From assembly GCA_033807695.1 (NCBI GenBank), contig CM066306.1, positions 1,488,001-1,552,000 of the forward strand: a DNA stretch of 64,000 nt. Reading direction: 5' to 3'. Source of the DNA: Daedaleopsis sinensis. Its lineage: Eukaryota > Basidiomycota > Agaricomycetes > Polyporales > Polyporaceae. Numbering within the stretch: the first letter of the stretch is position 1; each line of letters starts with the position of its first letter. Position numbers and translations under genes: made by a program. The notes under the pieces are model-generated. The model did no database searches and had not been told where the DNA came from. It saw nothing but the letters and a program-made list of their open reading frames with translations. Of the stretch, positions 12,501-25,397 are shown one piece after another.

Positions 12501-14659
12501 TATCACCACTCGACACCTATAACGTGGTTACTCTCGTCCGATCTTTCCCCGCGTCAGGCTCTGCTGGACCGCCGGTCGACGCTCAACAGGGCCCGGTCTT
12601 CCCTTCTCATTCGTGCCGTCACACCGCGCCGCTAATCTCACGGGCTTTCTCGAGGCAGAATCCCACTGGCCATCACTCGTACGCGTTCGCAGACTATCCA
12701 AACTCTTGCCGTCAACAAGGAAGATCCCTCCCGTCACCGGGATACGTCTGACCGCGCGTCCCGCGGGTATCCCTGTGTCCGGGTGTGCCCTGGTCGTGGG
12801 CGTGCCTCAAATTGCGGTACGAGCTGGACACACCCTGCTCCCACCTTACGTGAGAGCCAACTGCACCCTCGCTTCGTTCCTCCACGCCTTTCGCAGACTC
12901 GTCCACCACGAGCACGGGCACGGGCAGCTGCCTCCCAGCTGTCAGATTGGCCTCTTCGTCGTACGGAACGCGCGCGCGCTGCAGGGCTCGGAATGCCCCA
13001 AGGGGCGCATATTGTCTGCACGCGCTGCCGTAAGTGACGCAACGCTCCCACACGCGCCTCTCCAGACTGAAGGCTTCGCTGGATGCATTGGCCCGGGACA
13101 GCGCACGTCGCTGACTTGAAGTCTGAAGACGCCGCTTATCGTCCTCGAGCTTCTCGGGCCGGCGGGGACGGTCGTCCCACCGTGTCCGTTTGCCTCAAGC
13201 ATGCCCACCCACTGTCACCGGTCAATATTTCAATATAGACGGCGTTCGGCGATCACCTCGACTTCTCTCTCGACAGGGAGGAAGATCGCGCTACGGACAC
13301 GCGACGACGCCCCCATGCCACGGCTGGTCATAGGGGAAGGTGCTCCCGCGATCCAACCTCCAGGGTGCGCCCATGAACTCGCGCGCATCACGTCATCCGA
13401 ATCTCCCCCCAATATAGGTTGTATTCGTGAATCACAGAAGCAGCGTACCAGGAGTACGGGTACGACATACATGCAGGCGCTATGGCGTGCATCTCGTAGC
13501 TCGTGTCGAAGACACGATGCTATCGTGCCCGTGCTTCGTATTGGCCCCGGCTGCGCTGGGACAAGACATCTGCCCGTCTCGGCCAACGCAATCAACGGAA
13601 TCTAACTTCTAGGGCGGCCTCCCCGCTCCCCCGTCGGTCATGAGACGGGGCGTGGCATATGACGGGCGACACAAGCTCGATGATAGCTGCGGCCTGTGAG
13701 AACGGCGCCGTCGAACAGAAACCTTGCAATTACTCCATTCGAGCGTGTATGTTTATCCCGCCTCTGGCTAGAATGCGATCAGCGAACGGCCTGATGATCA
13801 GCAGCACTAGTGGCGACAGCACAAGCCCAGGGCTACATAGAGTCAACAGAACTCTAACTCTCTGTGCGTCCCGCCCTGTCCCGCCCCTTCCCGGGGGCCG
13901 AGCACGGAAATTAGGCCACGCTGCGGCAGACGACGGTATGGGAGGGAGGGAAGGGCGCTGTCGAATTGGCACTGACACAAGAACCAGACGCATCGGGCAG
14001 GTAGGAACTAGAAGCGCGAGCCTCCAGAGCCTCCAGAGCCCGCAGACCTGAGACGGACGAGAACGTCGGGGCACCAAAGGCCGTGGTTCCTAAAGTTTAT
14101 TCTTTAGCTGATAGCACGCGCGATCAGAACCCTCCCTGGAACGCAGAACCGCCCGTGGCCGCGCACACGCACACGCTGGCCTCCGCGACCACTCTTGGGC
14201 GCGCGCGCGCGCAAGGGTCGATGTGAGGTGGGAACGGATGCGACTGGGCAGGGGCCAACGAACTCACGTCTACTCACGTCCGGAGAAACATAATCAGGCC
14301 AGCGACGGACGGCGCCTGGCCGGAAGGGGGATGGGTTGGATCTCCAGGGCGGTTCGGGAGGGGACGGTGCTCCTGGCTGTCAGCGAGTGCAGAATTCGCG
14401 AAGACGGACGCACCTCGTTGCCCCCGCGTGCAGTCGCGACGGACGATGGGGACAATGTTACGTCCTCAGAGGTGGTTCGACTACTGGCATGGCCCGTGAG
14501 TCAGCATGCGCCACGGGAAAACTCTACGACCATTCGATCCAGCAAGTAGTAATAGTGACTGTACAGAAGAAAGCGATGGAAAAGCAATGCGCGGTCTAAC
14601 TTACAAACCCCGCTCTATGAGTGCAATCGATAGCATGTACACGCGGACGGAGAGCAGGA

Positions 14660-17632
14660 CTAGAGGATGAGCACATCGAGGTCGTTATCCTTCATCACCG
14701 AGCGCCAGTCGGGCTGGGGATGGTTGGTGTCCAGTCGCTGCCACACCTGCGCATCCGCGTTAACGTCAGCTGTACGTAGGCCAGCGCCGCATTGCACGCC
14801 ACGAGAAGGCCTCACCTCTCTGACGATCAGCTCTGCCGTGTCGATTTCGTAGCAGCCTGGCAGAAAAACATCGATGCGTGAGCAAACCCAGACCGGAAAC
14901 ACGCGCGGCGCTCACTCACATTGTGTCCTGTGTGCGCGCGAGCGTTCCAGCCAAGGGGGAGAGAGGGGAAGGTTCAGCAGAACGCCTTCGAGCACAACCG
15001 TCCGCGCGTACCTGAACAGCTCGAAGATGGCGAGCACCCGCGCGCGGTCCGCCCCATACAGCTGCGAGCCCGCGATGATCACCGGCCAGTTGAGGCTAGA
15101 GTCACCACTAGTCAGCCTCTGCCACGACGGGCGTGCGCGAGCACACAACGCGCGAACGCTCACTCTACCCCCATCCTGCTCTGGCCGCAGTCCATGCAGA
15201 GCGCGAGGACCGTGTCGGCGTGCTCCTGCACGAGCGCGTGGCCCGGCGGCGCCTGGAGGACGTCCCGGAGGAGGATGATCTGTGCACCCGCCGTCGTCAG
15301 CGTCAGCGTCGCTGTCCCTGTCCCTGTCTGCCCGCCGCTCCCGCTCCCGATCCGCCCGCCACACGTACCTGCGCGGCGTGCTGGTAGACGCAGTTCCCGG
15401 CCTGCACGCGCTCGTGGAGCGCGGCCGCGCCCGCGGCGTGGTGCCAGCCCTCGAGCGCCTGGTAGAGCACGCGCGCCTCGCGCGCCTGGGCCGCCTCGGC
15501 GCCCGGGAGCAGTCCGTCGTCGTCGCCGTCTGTGATCTCCGTCACCCGCGAACTTGTCGAAGTCGAAGCGGGCGGATGGAGCACGCGCGACACGAGTGTC
15601 GCGACCTGTCGGGCGGAAACGGGTTTCAGGGCGGGGTCCAGGATGAACGGTGAACGCGAACGTGAACGTGAACGCGAACGGGCTTCCAGGCAGGACCGCG
15701 GGTCTTACCTGTGCGAGGAGCAGGACGAACTCCCTGGACATGCCGAACACCTTGTCCATGTACGACACGTCGTCGTGCGGGTTCGTCTTCGTCAGCCTGC
15801 GCGCGCGTCCCGGTCAGCGCCACGTCGGACGAGGAAGGGACGCACCACCAGCAGTCGATGTTCAGCAGCGCGGGCGCGCTCCCCTGCGCAAGGCACCCTA
15901 GTGAGCACGCGTGCATCCGTCAGTCTCCAGGGCGGGCAGCGGGGCAAGCCCGAGAAAGCGCAGCGTTACCGAACAGCTCGTACACGGCGACGATCTCGAG
16001 CAGCAGGCGCGCGCGCGCGACGCCGGTGACCGAGTGCGCCTTGCTGCCCCTGCTGCGCGCGAGCAGCAGCCCGGGCCCGCCGCGCGAGCGCACGAGGCTC
16101 TTCGCAAAGTCCAAGCTCTTGCCCCAGTTGCGGCCGCCGGAGAAGATCTGCGGGCGGGCACGCTTGTCGTCACTCACACGCTCACACGCAGGAAGCGGAG
16201 GGCACCACTCACGTCGATGAGAGCAATCGCGACCGCCGCCGCCAACGCCGCATCGTTGTGACAGCCCTCCGGGGTCGCGCAGGCGGAGACAAGCAGGTGC
16301 TTGGATTTGGCACGGAACGAGTCCGCGACGCGGAGCGCCTGGTCGGCCGTGGATGCGCCGCTGCGGGAGAGGAGAAAGGACTGGTGGACGGCGGCGACGC
16401 CGAGCAGCGCAGACCGCAGTGCCTCGACCGCGGAGTCCGTACCTCGTACACCGTCGAACAGGAACTGGAAGTTAGCGGCCAGCACGGGGTTCTCAGACGG
16501 GTAGGCCATGATAATGCTTAGCGCGTTGTCGCAGTAATGACGAATCTTTAGACAGCAAAACAAAATACTGGTTCATTGATATCTAACGTGATGCGTAGAG
16601 TGCGAAGAAGGCCCCACCAGGTTTCTCTCCTGAGGCGTCGGGAACTGCGGGGGGCCGAGCGGCATCAGCAAAACCCATCTGAGGCTACTTCGAGTGACTC
16701 ACGTAGGGCTCGATCGAGTCGAGGGGGGTGAGGAGCGAGGGAGACAACCACTGCGAGTGAGGAGATGCGCTGCCCGTGACGCGAGAGTGAGGGTTGCGGT
16801 GAGCCGAGATGTTCGGAAGGGGGATAGTGGTAAGATGAAGCAGGATAGCCGTGAAGGTATTGATATAACATGCAGAGACGTCAGGGATGGCAGAGATGCC
16901 GTAGTATTATTAGAGTGCGTATGGTATCTGTGAGACGAGGTAGATACGAGGGCCGCACTGCAATCCAGGATTGTTAGTGTCCGCGAGCTGTGGGCGACGA
17001 GCGAGGAAACGTACGCAGCGCGGCGACAATCATTAGTAGCAGTAGGTTTGTTGACGTTAGGATCACTGGGGACGAGCGCGTCAGTCCTCTTCTAGGAATG
17101 GCTTCCGGAAGGACACTCACCTGTGGCGACGTGAGACCATGGGAGGAATGCCCATCTCCACGGGCTCGCCACGTCGAGGAGGGGTGGGGCCACGGGTCGG
17201 GGGAGTCGCGGCTTCAGACAGACCGGAGGACCCGGCCGTCGAAGGGCGGGTCTCCACGCCGTCTACGGGAGAAGTCGGCTCCCTTCTAGGGGCGGGCTTT
17301 TTACGAGTCGGGACACCTTCGGGCCAAGTGCACTGGGCGCATCAAGACGTCAGCACGCCCGGACGCGTTTCAGAGGGTGGGGCGAAACGCACCTCGCGCT
17401 GCCCGTGGCTGCAGCGCACACAGGTAGGCTTCGTTTCGTCGCACTTTTGGGGGACGTGAGGGGGTCGCGCGGGCACGCAGGAGCGGAAAGGGCTCACCTT
17501 GATCTTCTTAGCGCGACATGTGAGACAGCCCGTCTTGCTGCGTGTGTACTTGGGCCGCTTGCGCTGGGTGGCGGGGTCCTGCCTCATGGTGTTGGGGGCG
17601 ACGACGTGCATGTGCGCGGCGCCAGCGTGCAT
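14660..17632 (-). CDS. Zn2Cys6 fungal-type transcription factor with fungal-specific regulatory domain
   Basis: The first three exons (17632-17498, 17443-17393, 17332-17121) encode a binuclear zinc cluster after basic KRPKYTRSKTG. Its six cysteines fall at about residues 36, 39, 46, 53, 56 and 63, so introns cut the cluster twice. Later exons are 16644-16618, 16545-16213, 16147-15970, 15897-15846, 15796-15709, 15605-15369, 15279-15164, 15095-15012, 14927-14920, 14856-14816 and 14746-14660. They read as a helical fungal transcription-factor domain with landmarks RHYCDNALSIIMAYPSENP, LNWPVIIAGS, CCYEIDTAELIV and DWRSVMKD. The part between 17065 and 16703, which ends in LSPSLLTPLDSIEPY, holds one or more exons I could not join. 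The start at 17632 is the first in-frame ATG and could be preceded by another exon. Expected to be a nuclear DNA-binding regulator; its targets are unknown. Confidence 0.85.
14920..14927 (-). other. 8-nt microexon of the Zn2Cys6 gene
   Basis: Between the exon ending FELF+AG at 15012 and the exon beginning at 14856, direct joining breaks the reading frame. An 8-nt exon flanked by CACAG on its 5' side and GTGAGT on its 3' side restores it. It yields FRTQCCYEIDTAEL, matching the usual F-R-x-x-C-C-Y-E-I pattern of this family. The two introns around it are 84 and 63 nt long. Confidence 0.75.
15644..15680. repeat. Hexamer repeat (GAACGT/GAACGC)n in an intron
   Basis: About six copies of a GAACGY hexamer lie inside the intron between exons 15796-15709 and 15605-15369 of the Zn2Cys6 gene. 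This makes the intron longer (103 nt) than most others in the gene. Confidence 0.65.
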
Positions 17633-20600
17633 CTGGGAGGCATAGTACGCGTTGGGGACGTAGTGGTGGGTGGGGGTGGTCGTGCTGGGAGGAGGAGGTC
17701 AGCTCTGTGCGCGCGGGGAGGGCAGAGAAAGACGGACTAGTGGAGAGAGTCGGCCATTGGAGAATAGGCGTGCGGAGGCGAGTCGTATGGACGGGAGAGA
17801 TGATCCATGGTTTAAGAACGGAAATGGGGAGAGGGAGGTCGGGAGCGCGTCGAGAAAAGGATGTTCTGTTGATTGTTGTTGCGGATCATGGCATATCGGG
17901 CTGGGGATCCCCGATCCAAGATCTCGCCGCAGTCGCATGTCGCGGTGACGGAAGAACGCGTTTCGGCTACGAATAATATATTCCTCTTTTTCCTTGCCTT
18001 TTTTCCGTCCATTTTTTGCACCCTTCTTTCGAGGGCCGGCCTTCCGTTGGTTACGGCTCCAACACCCTATTGACTAGCTCATTACCGCCTCCGCACGAAG
18101 CCAGCAGGCTCCTGCGCGTCTGCACGCTGCCCCGTCAAGGCTCGTTCGGTGCTGGCGCAGACGGCAGGCGCAGAGCAATCAACCAAGCTTGGTGACAAAA
18201 GGCTGCGAGGCGGGGCGTGGCACGGTCAGGGTCTGAGACTGATGTCGTGCGCACTGATCTACGTACGCCGAGCGCACGCCGGCTGCAGGCAGAGGACGAC
18301 ATGCGCGACGGGTAAAACCGTTTGTGCAGCTTGAAGCCTAAATTAGGGTTACTCGTCTCGCATCACGCACGACTGCGCCACGCATCCCGCCCTCCTCCTC
18401 CTCCCCAGCCGCGAACTGCAGCCTGAGCACGACGGAGTGCGCCCTGCGTGCACGTCGCCGCGCCCTGCAGACCCCGCTCGCCGTCGCTGTGCCCGACGAT
18501 CAGCGTACTGGGCAGGGGCGCGATGGGAGCTCTGTGCGGCCGTGGCGAATTACCTTTGATAGGTAAATGCATAACGTACTCCAGAAGCCGTCTCGGAGAG
18601 TGCCAGGCCACGGGCCATGTGCAGGCTAAGAGGATTATCTCCACCGCTCTTCTCCGTTCTCACGCACGCACTCGAAACACCATCATTTCCCTAGTCACTC
18701 CATGGCGCCACATGTCGATACTACCTTTTGCTCACGTTTGATTTCATTATGTTCACATATGATTTGATCCTCTCGCTCTCTCGTTTGTCCTGCCCGACCA
18801 AGGCCATAGACGTCGGCCGTCGTCAGCGCACCCCGCCCCGGACAGCCGGCGTGTGCTTTGTGTGCGCACGTCGACAGCGCGTTCGTGCTCGTTGTGTGAA
18901 AGGGCTGGCATCTTTCTGATGGGCAGAGGAGCTGACAGTTGACCAGAACACCACCCCCACTCCCCAATAGTACCTCATCTGTGCAGGGTCATCATCAACT
19001 AGAGCACCGGCGTGACTGACTTGCCTCATCCGGCCCCTGATAACAGCCATTTGTTCTCACCTCGTCCGTGGCTCGGCATCCGCCTTCCAGGGCACCCAAC
19101 CTCGACGCGCCATTCGGGGAGAACTCTGGCAGAACTTTGCACAAACGCTGCACGCTTCCATCAACGCGTGGCCGCCTTGCGCCACAAAGGCTTCGGCTGA
19201 GCTCCCAAAAGAAGCCCCGCCCTCTGTTTCGCGGAATCGTCCAGGAAGCAGCGCAGGGCGCGCGCGTACGCATTCCCCATTGACTGTGGCGGCTGCGCGC
19301 ACACCCACCAAGCACGCATCGCATCATCAGCACGCCCGTGTCTGCACGCCCGTCCAAAGACATCATCGACCCACCGGTGTTCAACCCTTCGCCTGGCGAT
19401 GGTTCTGTCAGCCCGTTTTCCACACGAGCCTCGAAGCCGGGACGGACATTACGACACCGTCCAAACATGCCCATGCCAGGCGGACGGTGCGCGGGCAATG
19501 CTGTATTGCTGCACCTGTCACTGTCAGCCAGTCCAGACCAAGTAGTAAGTACATGTACAGAGTCCCACACACGCCTAACGTAAATCGCTCCTGCGCCATC
19601 TCTGAGTCTCGTCCTGCGATCAGAAGCGCGCCCGCTCGCATGGCCCACGCTCTCCATAAGCTTGCCCGGCCGCGCTGCTGCCCACTGGAAATCGGGATAA
19701 ACCCTGATAACACAGAACGCGCACCCGTGGCCGGGCGTCGTCCGCGAATTCGAAGCCACGACGCCACAAGGGACCTGTGCCACTGTGCCCATGCTTGCCG
19801 CGTGCGCCGAGTCCGCGACCCTCGATCATCGTAACGTGCTTCGCGGCATGCATATGGCGGGAGCTGCCGCGCGACCGTGCTCTCCTCTCCCAGTGCGTTC
19901 GCCCTTCGGATTCGGATTCGGGAACGGGCGAAAGGCGGACGCGCGGTGCTCACGAGTCACATGGACGAACCACGATTGCGAAGTCGGCATCGACGTCTGC
20001 TTCAATGCTTGGGTTAGGACGTGCAGACGAGCCCGAGCCTTTCGAATTCGGCCCTGTCCTCAGACCGCGATGTCGCGCGTCCTGCAGCTTCCATTGACAG
20101 GCAACACGTGCACGTGGCCGCCGGCAGCTGCTGCAGCGCTGGGGCGAGGAAAGGGCGAAACGGAATCTGGCGCACCGTGTCCTTGTGTGGGGTAGCACGC
20201 TCTCGGAGCCAGGGGGCCCGGTCGCAGCAAAGGAAGACACACGCCCCGAACCTTGCGCACCAAGGGTCCTTCGGGGCTTCTCGCCAGGCGCGTGGCCCCC
20301 CAGGCCAACCCCACCTGCCTCGCCGAAGACGATAGTCGGTCCTGCGGAGGGCGCGGAATCGCATCCGAACGGCGACGGTGCTGTGAAGAGCAGGCGGGGT
20401 CTCTGGTGAGACCATCGACCCTTGTTGTCCGTGTTGCGGAGAGTGCTTTACTATCTCAGTCTGTGGGGCTCGGACGACCCTGACGATGCTGCACATTTAC
20501 AGTAAGTACTGGAGCATTCGATCGGCCGACGCCCGGACGCGCTGCGAGACACCACTGGCAATTGGAGGGACTGCACTAGCCCGCTGTGGGCTCTCTGGTA

Positions 20601-23600
20601 CTTACTGTGCGGCCGGTTCGGTGAAGGCGGGCGATATCGGACAAGCCTCTGCAGTCTGGGGCACGACCGCCCTATCGTATGGACCTGCGTTCCGCGATCC
20701 GTTCTTGTCCATCCTTGTTCTGCCTGAAACGTCGACGTCCAACCCTGGAGGTCCAGAAGGCGGCTCCGACAATCTCGTCACGGTGCCTCCGCGTTCCTCG
20801 TCCTCGGACGCACAGCGATGTCGGTCCACTAAGCACCTGCGCACGCGCGTCGCGAGTCTCGAGATCTGTGCCCCGTACCGCCGCGTATCAGCGATAGACG
20901 TTCTGCGGCGGAGGCGGAGGCGCAGGCGGAGGCTGCATGAACTTTCGCGGGACGGGTCCGCGGCACGGTGCCCGTTGACGAAGTGCGAACACGCAACCGC
21001 GTCCGCCGAGCTCCTCGCATCTGCCACTAGTACTGGCTTCGGGACCACTGCACAAGCCCTGACAAGCCTCCCGCCCGGGCGGCTGCGTCGCTTGCGCGCC
21101 GTGCGCCCGGTATGCGCGGCCGTCGCCGTGAAATTTGTGTAGCTCTCGCGCCACGATCGCCCTGTGGACGCTGGCGGCCGATCCTAGACCTCGTGACGCC
21201 AGTGGGGTCCCGCCCCGACACCGCCGCCGTCCTGAACGAGACAACGATCGGGCGGGCAGGGCAGCAGAGTCGGCGGGCCTGCGGGTCACTGGTACCTGTC
21301 ACTTCCCGCCCCCCTGCGGACTCGGGAGCCGGGGGATGCTCGACGGGATACCTGGCGCCGGACGACGTGCCCCGACCGTCGGGCCCGCCCCCGCCGCCTG
21401 AGGGACAAGCTGGGACAAGAAGACTCGACGCGGAAGCAAATGGCGGCGAAAGTCCGCGTAGAAGGGCGTCGCTAAGGCGCACTAGGGCGCACTTCGCCAC
21501 CGTCGGACTCGGCTACATTCGGCTGCCGCCCCAGGTCGAGTCTGGCGCGTGAAGAGTGATCCTATGGTGTCCCCCGTCACAGTGACACCGCACTTGTTCT
21601 CACCGCGCTCTCTCTGTTAGGCTAGATTCGCGCGGAGGTCCCGTCAAAATCAAAGCTCCGTGCTGGTCACTCGTCTGGGCGGCATACCAACGAGACCTGG
21701 TGCGGCGGTGCCCCAACGACAGCGGACACGGTGATCGCTCGTGCATGACTCACTGACTCACTCGGATTCAGCGAGGAAGAGACTCAGGCTGAGTTCTATC
21801 ATTGCGAGCGCTCTCATCATGATAGAAGTCAATGATACTCCCATTTAGTTGATCCTCTGCTATTTACCTCACAGTAAGTAGTCTCTTCACATCGTCGGTT
21901 TCACTCTCGCTGTTTCAGGGGTTTACAGCCTCCGGGATGCATTCCGGCCTCGCCGGGGAGGTCGAGCAGGACCTGGAGGACGGCAGCTTCCGACCGAGCA
22001 ACAACAGGCAACAACGTTCCATCCCTGCTCGGAACTCAGAACTCAGAGAGAAAGTGCTCAGGACTTGCTACTAATTGTAATTTGTGACTGACCAGGCTGG
22101 GCTAGACGACTGTACTTTGTACGTACAACCGTATTCTGTGACCTCATCAGTCAGGCCCAGGGCTAACGTAGTGACGGCGCGTTGTGCAGGTGATGGCGGC
22201 GTCCAGCTCAGAAGACAAGAAGCAGCTGGAGAACGCAGGCCCGCCATCTGCACTAGCCTCACGCCCGAACAAGAACACCCACCGTGATCAAGATTCAAGA
22301 CTAAGACCAAGTACATACCCTGCAGGTCGCCGCTAGCAGTCGGAGCAGTCGGTCCCCGTCCACACGGACACACGTCCGCAGTGCTGCAGACGAAAGGGGA
22401 AGCGTGAAACGCGAAGCGCGACAGCGATGGCCACCGCTTGCCGCATGGTGTGTTATGTCACTGTGATCGATATCGTCCTGCTACTGCCCTCTCTGCCCTC
22501 ATACTGCCCCATGCCCTCCCATGAAAGAGGGACCGTGCAATGTGCATGGCCATTGGGGCTATGTCACGGTGCGCGGCGCCCCCCTTCTAGCTCCAAGTCC
22601 AAAGTTCCAAGGGCTCATGCATGCACATGCATATGGCATTGGCAATGCGGACTGGGAGGCCGTCCCGCGAACCCGCGGCCGGCAAACCCGGCGGTCCTCC
22701 ATCGAAGTTCGCGGAGCGGCGCAGCTCTAGGGCGAGTTGGCGCGTCGAAGCCCGGGGCGGGCGCCCACAGCTATCGCGAACATCGCGAAGGGGGCGTCCG
22801 GCCTTTCATTCATTTCGAGAAGCCTTCTCGTGGCCCGCTTGCCCCGTTGGATCTCCCACTGTGTGTTTACTAATGCTTCGCCCGTAGCCCGAGTCCGAGC
22901 CCGAGCTCGAGCCTTGGACGCGGTGCTGCAGTGCTGGTGTTCATTACCGTGCTCAGTCCGTAAATTATGTCCCCTCGCTCGTGCTCACAGCCTTTCGGTG
23001 CAGAGGGTGCGTGCGAGACAGCACTGTACTGTATACATGTCATCTCCGGCCCTTCGGGCCACCACCGCACGCACGGCCAGGCGGCCGCGAATGCGGCCCC
23101 TCTTGTGGATCCCCTCAGCCGTCAACGGAATATCATTATGATGCCATACGTGTACGCCAGCCCGATGATTTCGGACGCGTACATCGCCGGCCTGTGCGCT
23201 CGAAAGGCGAGCCTAGCACATATTACGAAGAGCGGAGATGAGAGTTCTGAGTTCAGTCTGGCACCAGCGCGCCCCTCGGCGCCCCGCCCTCGCTCAGGCT
23301 GGGCTCGAGCGTTCTCTGCGGATCCGACGCTCGCACTGCAGGCCACGGCCAACTTCATTCGGCAGGTCCTCCGGCTGCACGGCGCCCGGAAGCAGTTTGA
23401 GAACGCAGCGGACGGGCTAAGCCCTCGAAGAAGCTTTGACGAAGACCAGATCGTCCACAGACCCATCTTGCGCGCTGTCCTGGCCAACGCTCACGGGTAC
23501 GCACGTACACAGTCCTCCACATTGGCTCAGTATCAGTCCTGGTGCTTAGTACTTACTCAGTTCTAGTGTCTATCCCTTCCCACACGCCGATGCGCTCACA

Positions 23601-23705
23601 TATCATAATCCAATTCCAGGTATGCTGCAAGTTCAAATTTCTGCATCGGCCCCCTAACGCCTCCTCACGCACCCTTCACGCCGCACGGGGCTCACGGTAT
23701 GCCGT

Positions 23706-23729
23706 AGGCGTACGGCGTACGGCGTACGG
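23706..23729. repeat. Tandem GGCGTAC repeat
   Basis: Three perfect 7-bp copies plus a degenerate one sit in the gene-poor tract and overlap no gene. Confidence 0.65.
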
Positions 23730-24558
23730 CGTGCACTGTAAATACCGTACGTACGTGATACGCCAGGATACGCCGCATCATTTCTCCGCATCCTCTACCC
23801 TGCAGGGATCTCCGCCGAGTCGAGCCGGCGGGCTCAGTTCCTCTCCTCTGAGTCTCCTCCCCGGAGGGGTCATCCGATTCCTAGGCGCATAGGCAACCCG
23901 CATCGCAGCCCGTCCATGGCTTTGTGTCACTCCTCAGGCCTCAGGACCCGCTCGTCTATCACGCTCGGGCAGACCTTCAACTACGCTCAGTACACCCGGA
24001 GACCTCCACGGACTGTATTATAGGACACAGGCCCGGGACACACGATAACCTCACACTGTGATCCGCGGAAGTTTTTGCGGATGCCGACAACGCTCTATCT
24101 CACGGACGACTTCCATACGTCCGCTCGTGCAGCCCGCAGGAACAACTCCGGACGTTCAGCGACCGGTGCGAGTGGACGTGGATTTCATGATGGTGTGCCA
24201 GTCTTGACCTTCATATGCACCCCGAGCCTGAGTAATTGATAATTGACATCAGACCCTCCGAATCGGCGCAACGCGGCCACCAGCCACTGGTGGCTACTGC
24301 ACCCACCGCACGCTGCACTCGATATCGATGTGCAGATGCAGATGCACCCCCCTGCATGCTGCATGCTGCACGATGCGCCCGACAGCTGCAGGCTGAGGGT
24401 TCGCGCTTCGCGCGGGAAACCACAGAGGTTGTGTACATAACATTGATGATAACGAAGACACGCGCCGCGCTGCACGCTGCAGACTGGTGCTGTGGCATAA
24501 AGAGTACGTACGGCGGTGGTGGTGCCTTCCGCGCGAGCCTGGTCGCAGATCGTCGGGC

Positions 24559-24583
24559 ACTGAGTACTGAGTACTGGGTACTG
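24559..24583. repeat. Tandem GAGTACT-like repeat
   Basis: Three imperfect copies of a palindromic GTAC-centred unit. The same core also appears at the far left of the window around 65-82, suggesting a dispersed short motif of the gene-poor DNA. Confidence 0.5.
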
Positions 24584-25397
24584 ATCAAATGACTTGCCTG
24601 CTCAGGTTCTAGGGCATCTCATCTGCTGACGCGGTCTGGTCTCGAACGGTGTCCGTGACTATGATACATTGCTGCAGCTGCGTGCGGACGTAGTACGTGC
24701 ATTTATTCTTGTATTTACTCACCACGAAGCCGTGATAAGTAAGTACGCTGCCAATTCAACAGCATGCACCACACACGCTAGCGGCGCATTGTCCTGGCCA
24801 CGAGAAGCCAGAAAGGGTATGTCTTTGACGTACCAGACGTATGTTGTTGCTACGCTCGTACGTAGATTCCTCTGCGTAGAACTCGCAACAACCGTCGTGC
24901 GAGACGCGGAAGTCAGCAACCGGACGACCGGGCGCGCCCGCCGCAGTGGGCGCTGTGCCAGTTTGCGTCACCATTAATCTGAGTCGCGCCCCCCTCGATG
25001 GCACCGCGTGGGCAGCACGTTGTGCAGGCGACAAGTACTGACACTCCGACGGCCGTACTCATACATCATGATGAGTGCATGCGCTTCTCGACGCGCTTCT
25101 CCGTGTTCCCGTCAGAATTCCCCCATGATAGCCGTCGTCGTACTACGATCAGCCCTGCAGGACACCCAGTGCGGCAGGTAAGAACAACTACCGACGGTTC
25201 GGATTATCCGCCACCCGTGCACCCATCCCGACTCCCGAGCTTCCGTGCACCACGCACTTAGCACTGCCAGCGGCGGACGCAGCGGGGAAGGGTGCTCGGA
25301 GCTAAGGCTGCAAAAGTATAGACGAGAAGACGGGAAAGCACGGATGGTTTCATGCAGTATGGTACACGCGTGTGGCAAGTTGGTCGACCCGTCCCGC

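Larger units (their letters stand above)
5088..14659. other. 9.6-kb gene-poor tract
   Basis: Between the cyclin start and the Zn2Cys6 gene stop I find no recognisable protein, tRNA or transposon. The first several hundred bases are purine-rich and should carry the cyclin promoter. The rest is CpG-rich with short tandem repeats: (GC)n at 6789-6801, (GGCG)n at 9536-9557 and (GC)n at 14199-14213. No reverse transcriptase, integrase or transposase motif was seen in the frames. Slightly AT-richer patches occur around 10.3-10.9 and 12.3-12.6 kb. It could be decayed repeat DNA, non-coding transcription units or simply long intergenic sequence. Confidence 0.45.
17633..25397. other. 7.8-kb gene-poor tract
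   Basis: No protein, tRNA or mobile element is supported between the Zn2Cys6 gene start and the end of the 2-methylcitrate dehydratase gene. The tract is CpG-rich and full of short direct repeats: GGCGTAC units at 23706-23729, TGCATGC units at 24355-24371 and GAGTACT units at 24559-24583. CCCGAG hexamers recur near 20029 and 22893. The segment next to 17633 should contain the transcription-factor promoter. Open frames here look like random GC-rich frames, without domains. Confidence 0.45.

Noticed and set aside
22967..23566. 199-codon frame in the gene-poor tract
   Set aside because: No family motif, typical random GC-rich content, no supporting exon signals.
5088..25397. LTR retrotransposon or DNA transposon in the gene-poor tracts
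   Set aside because: No paired terminal repeats, reverse transcriptase, integrase or transposase motifs could be found by reading the frames; a repeat-library search would be needed to exclude fragments.
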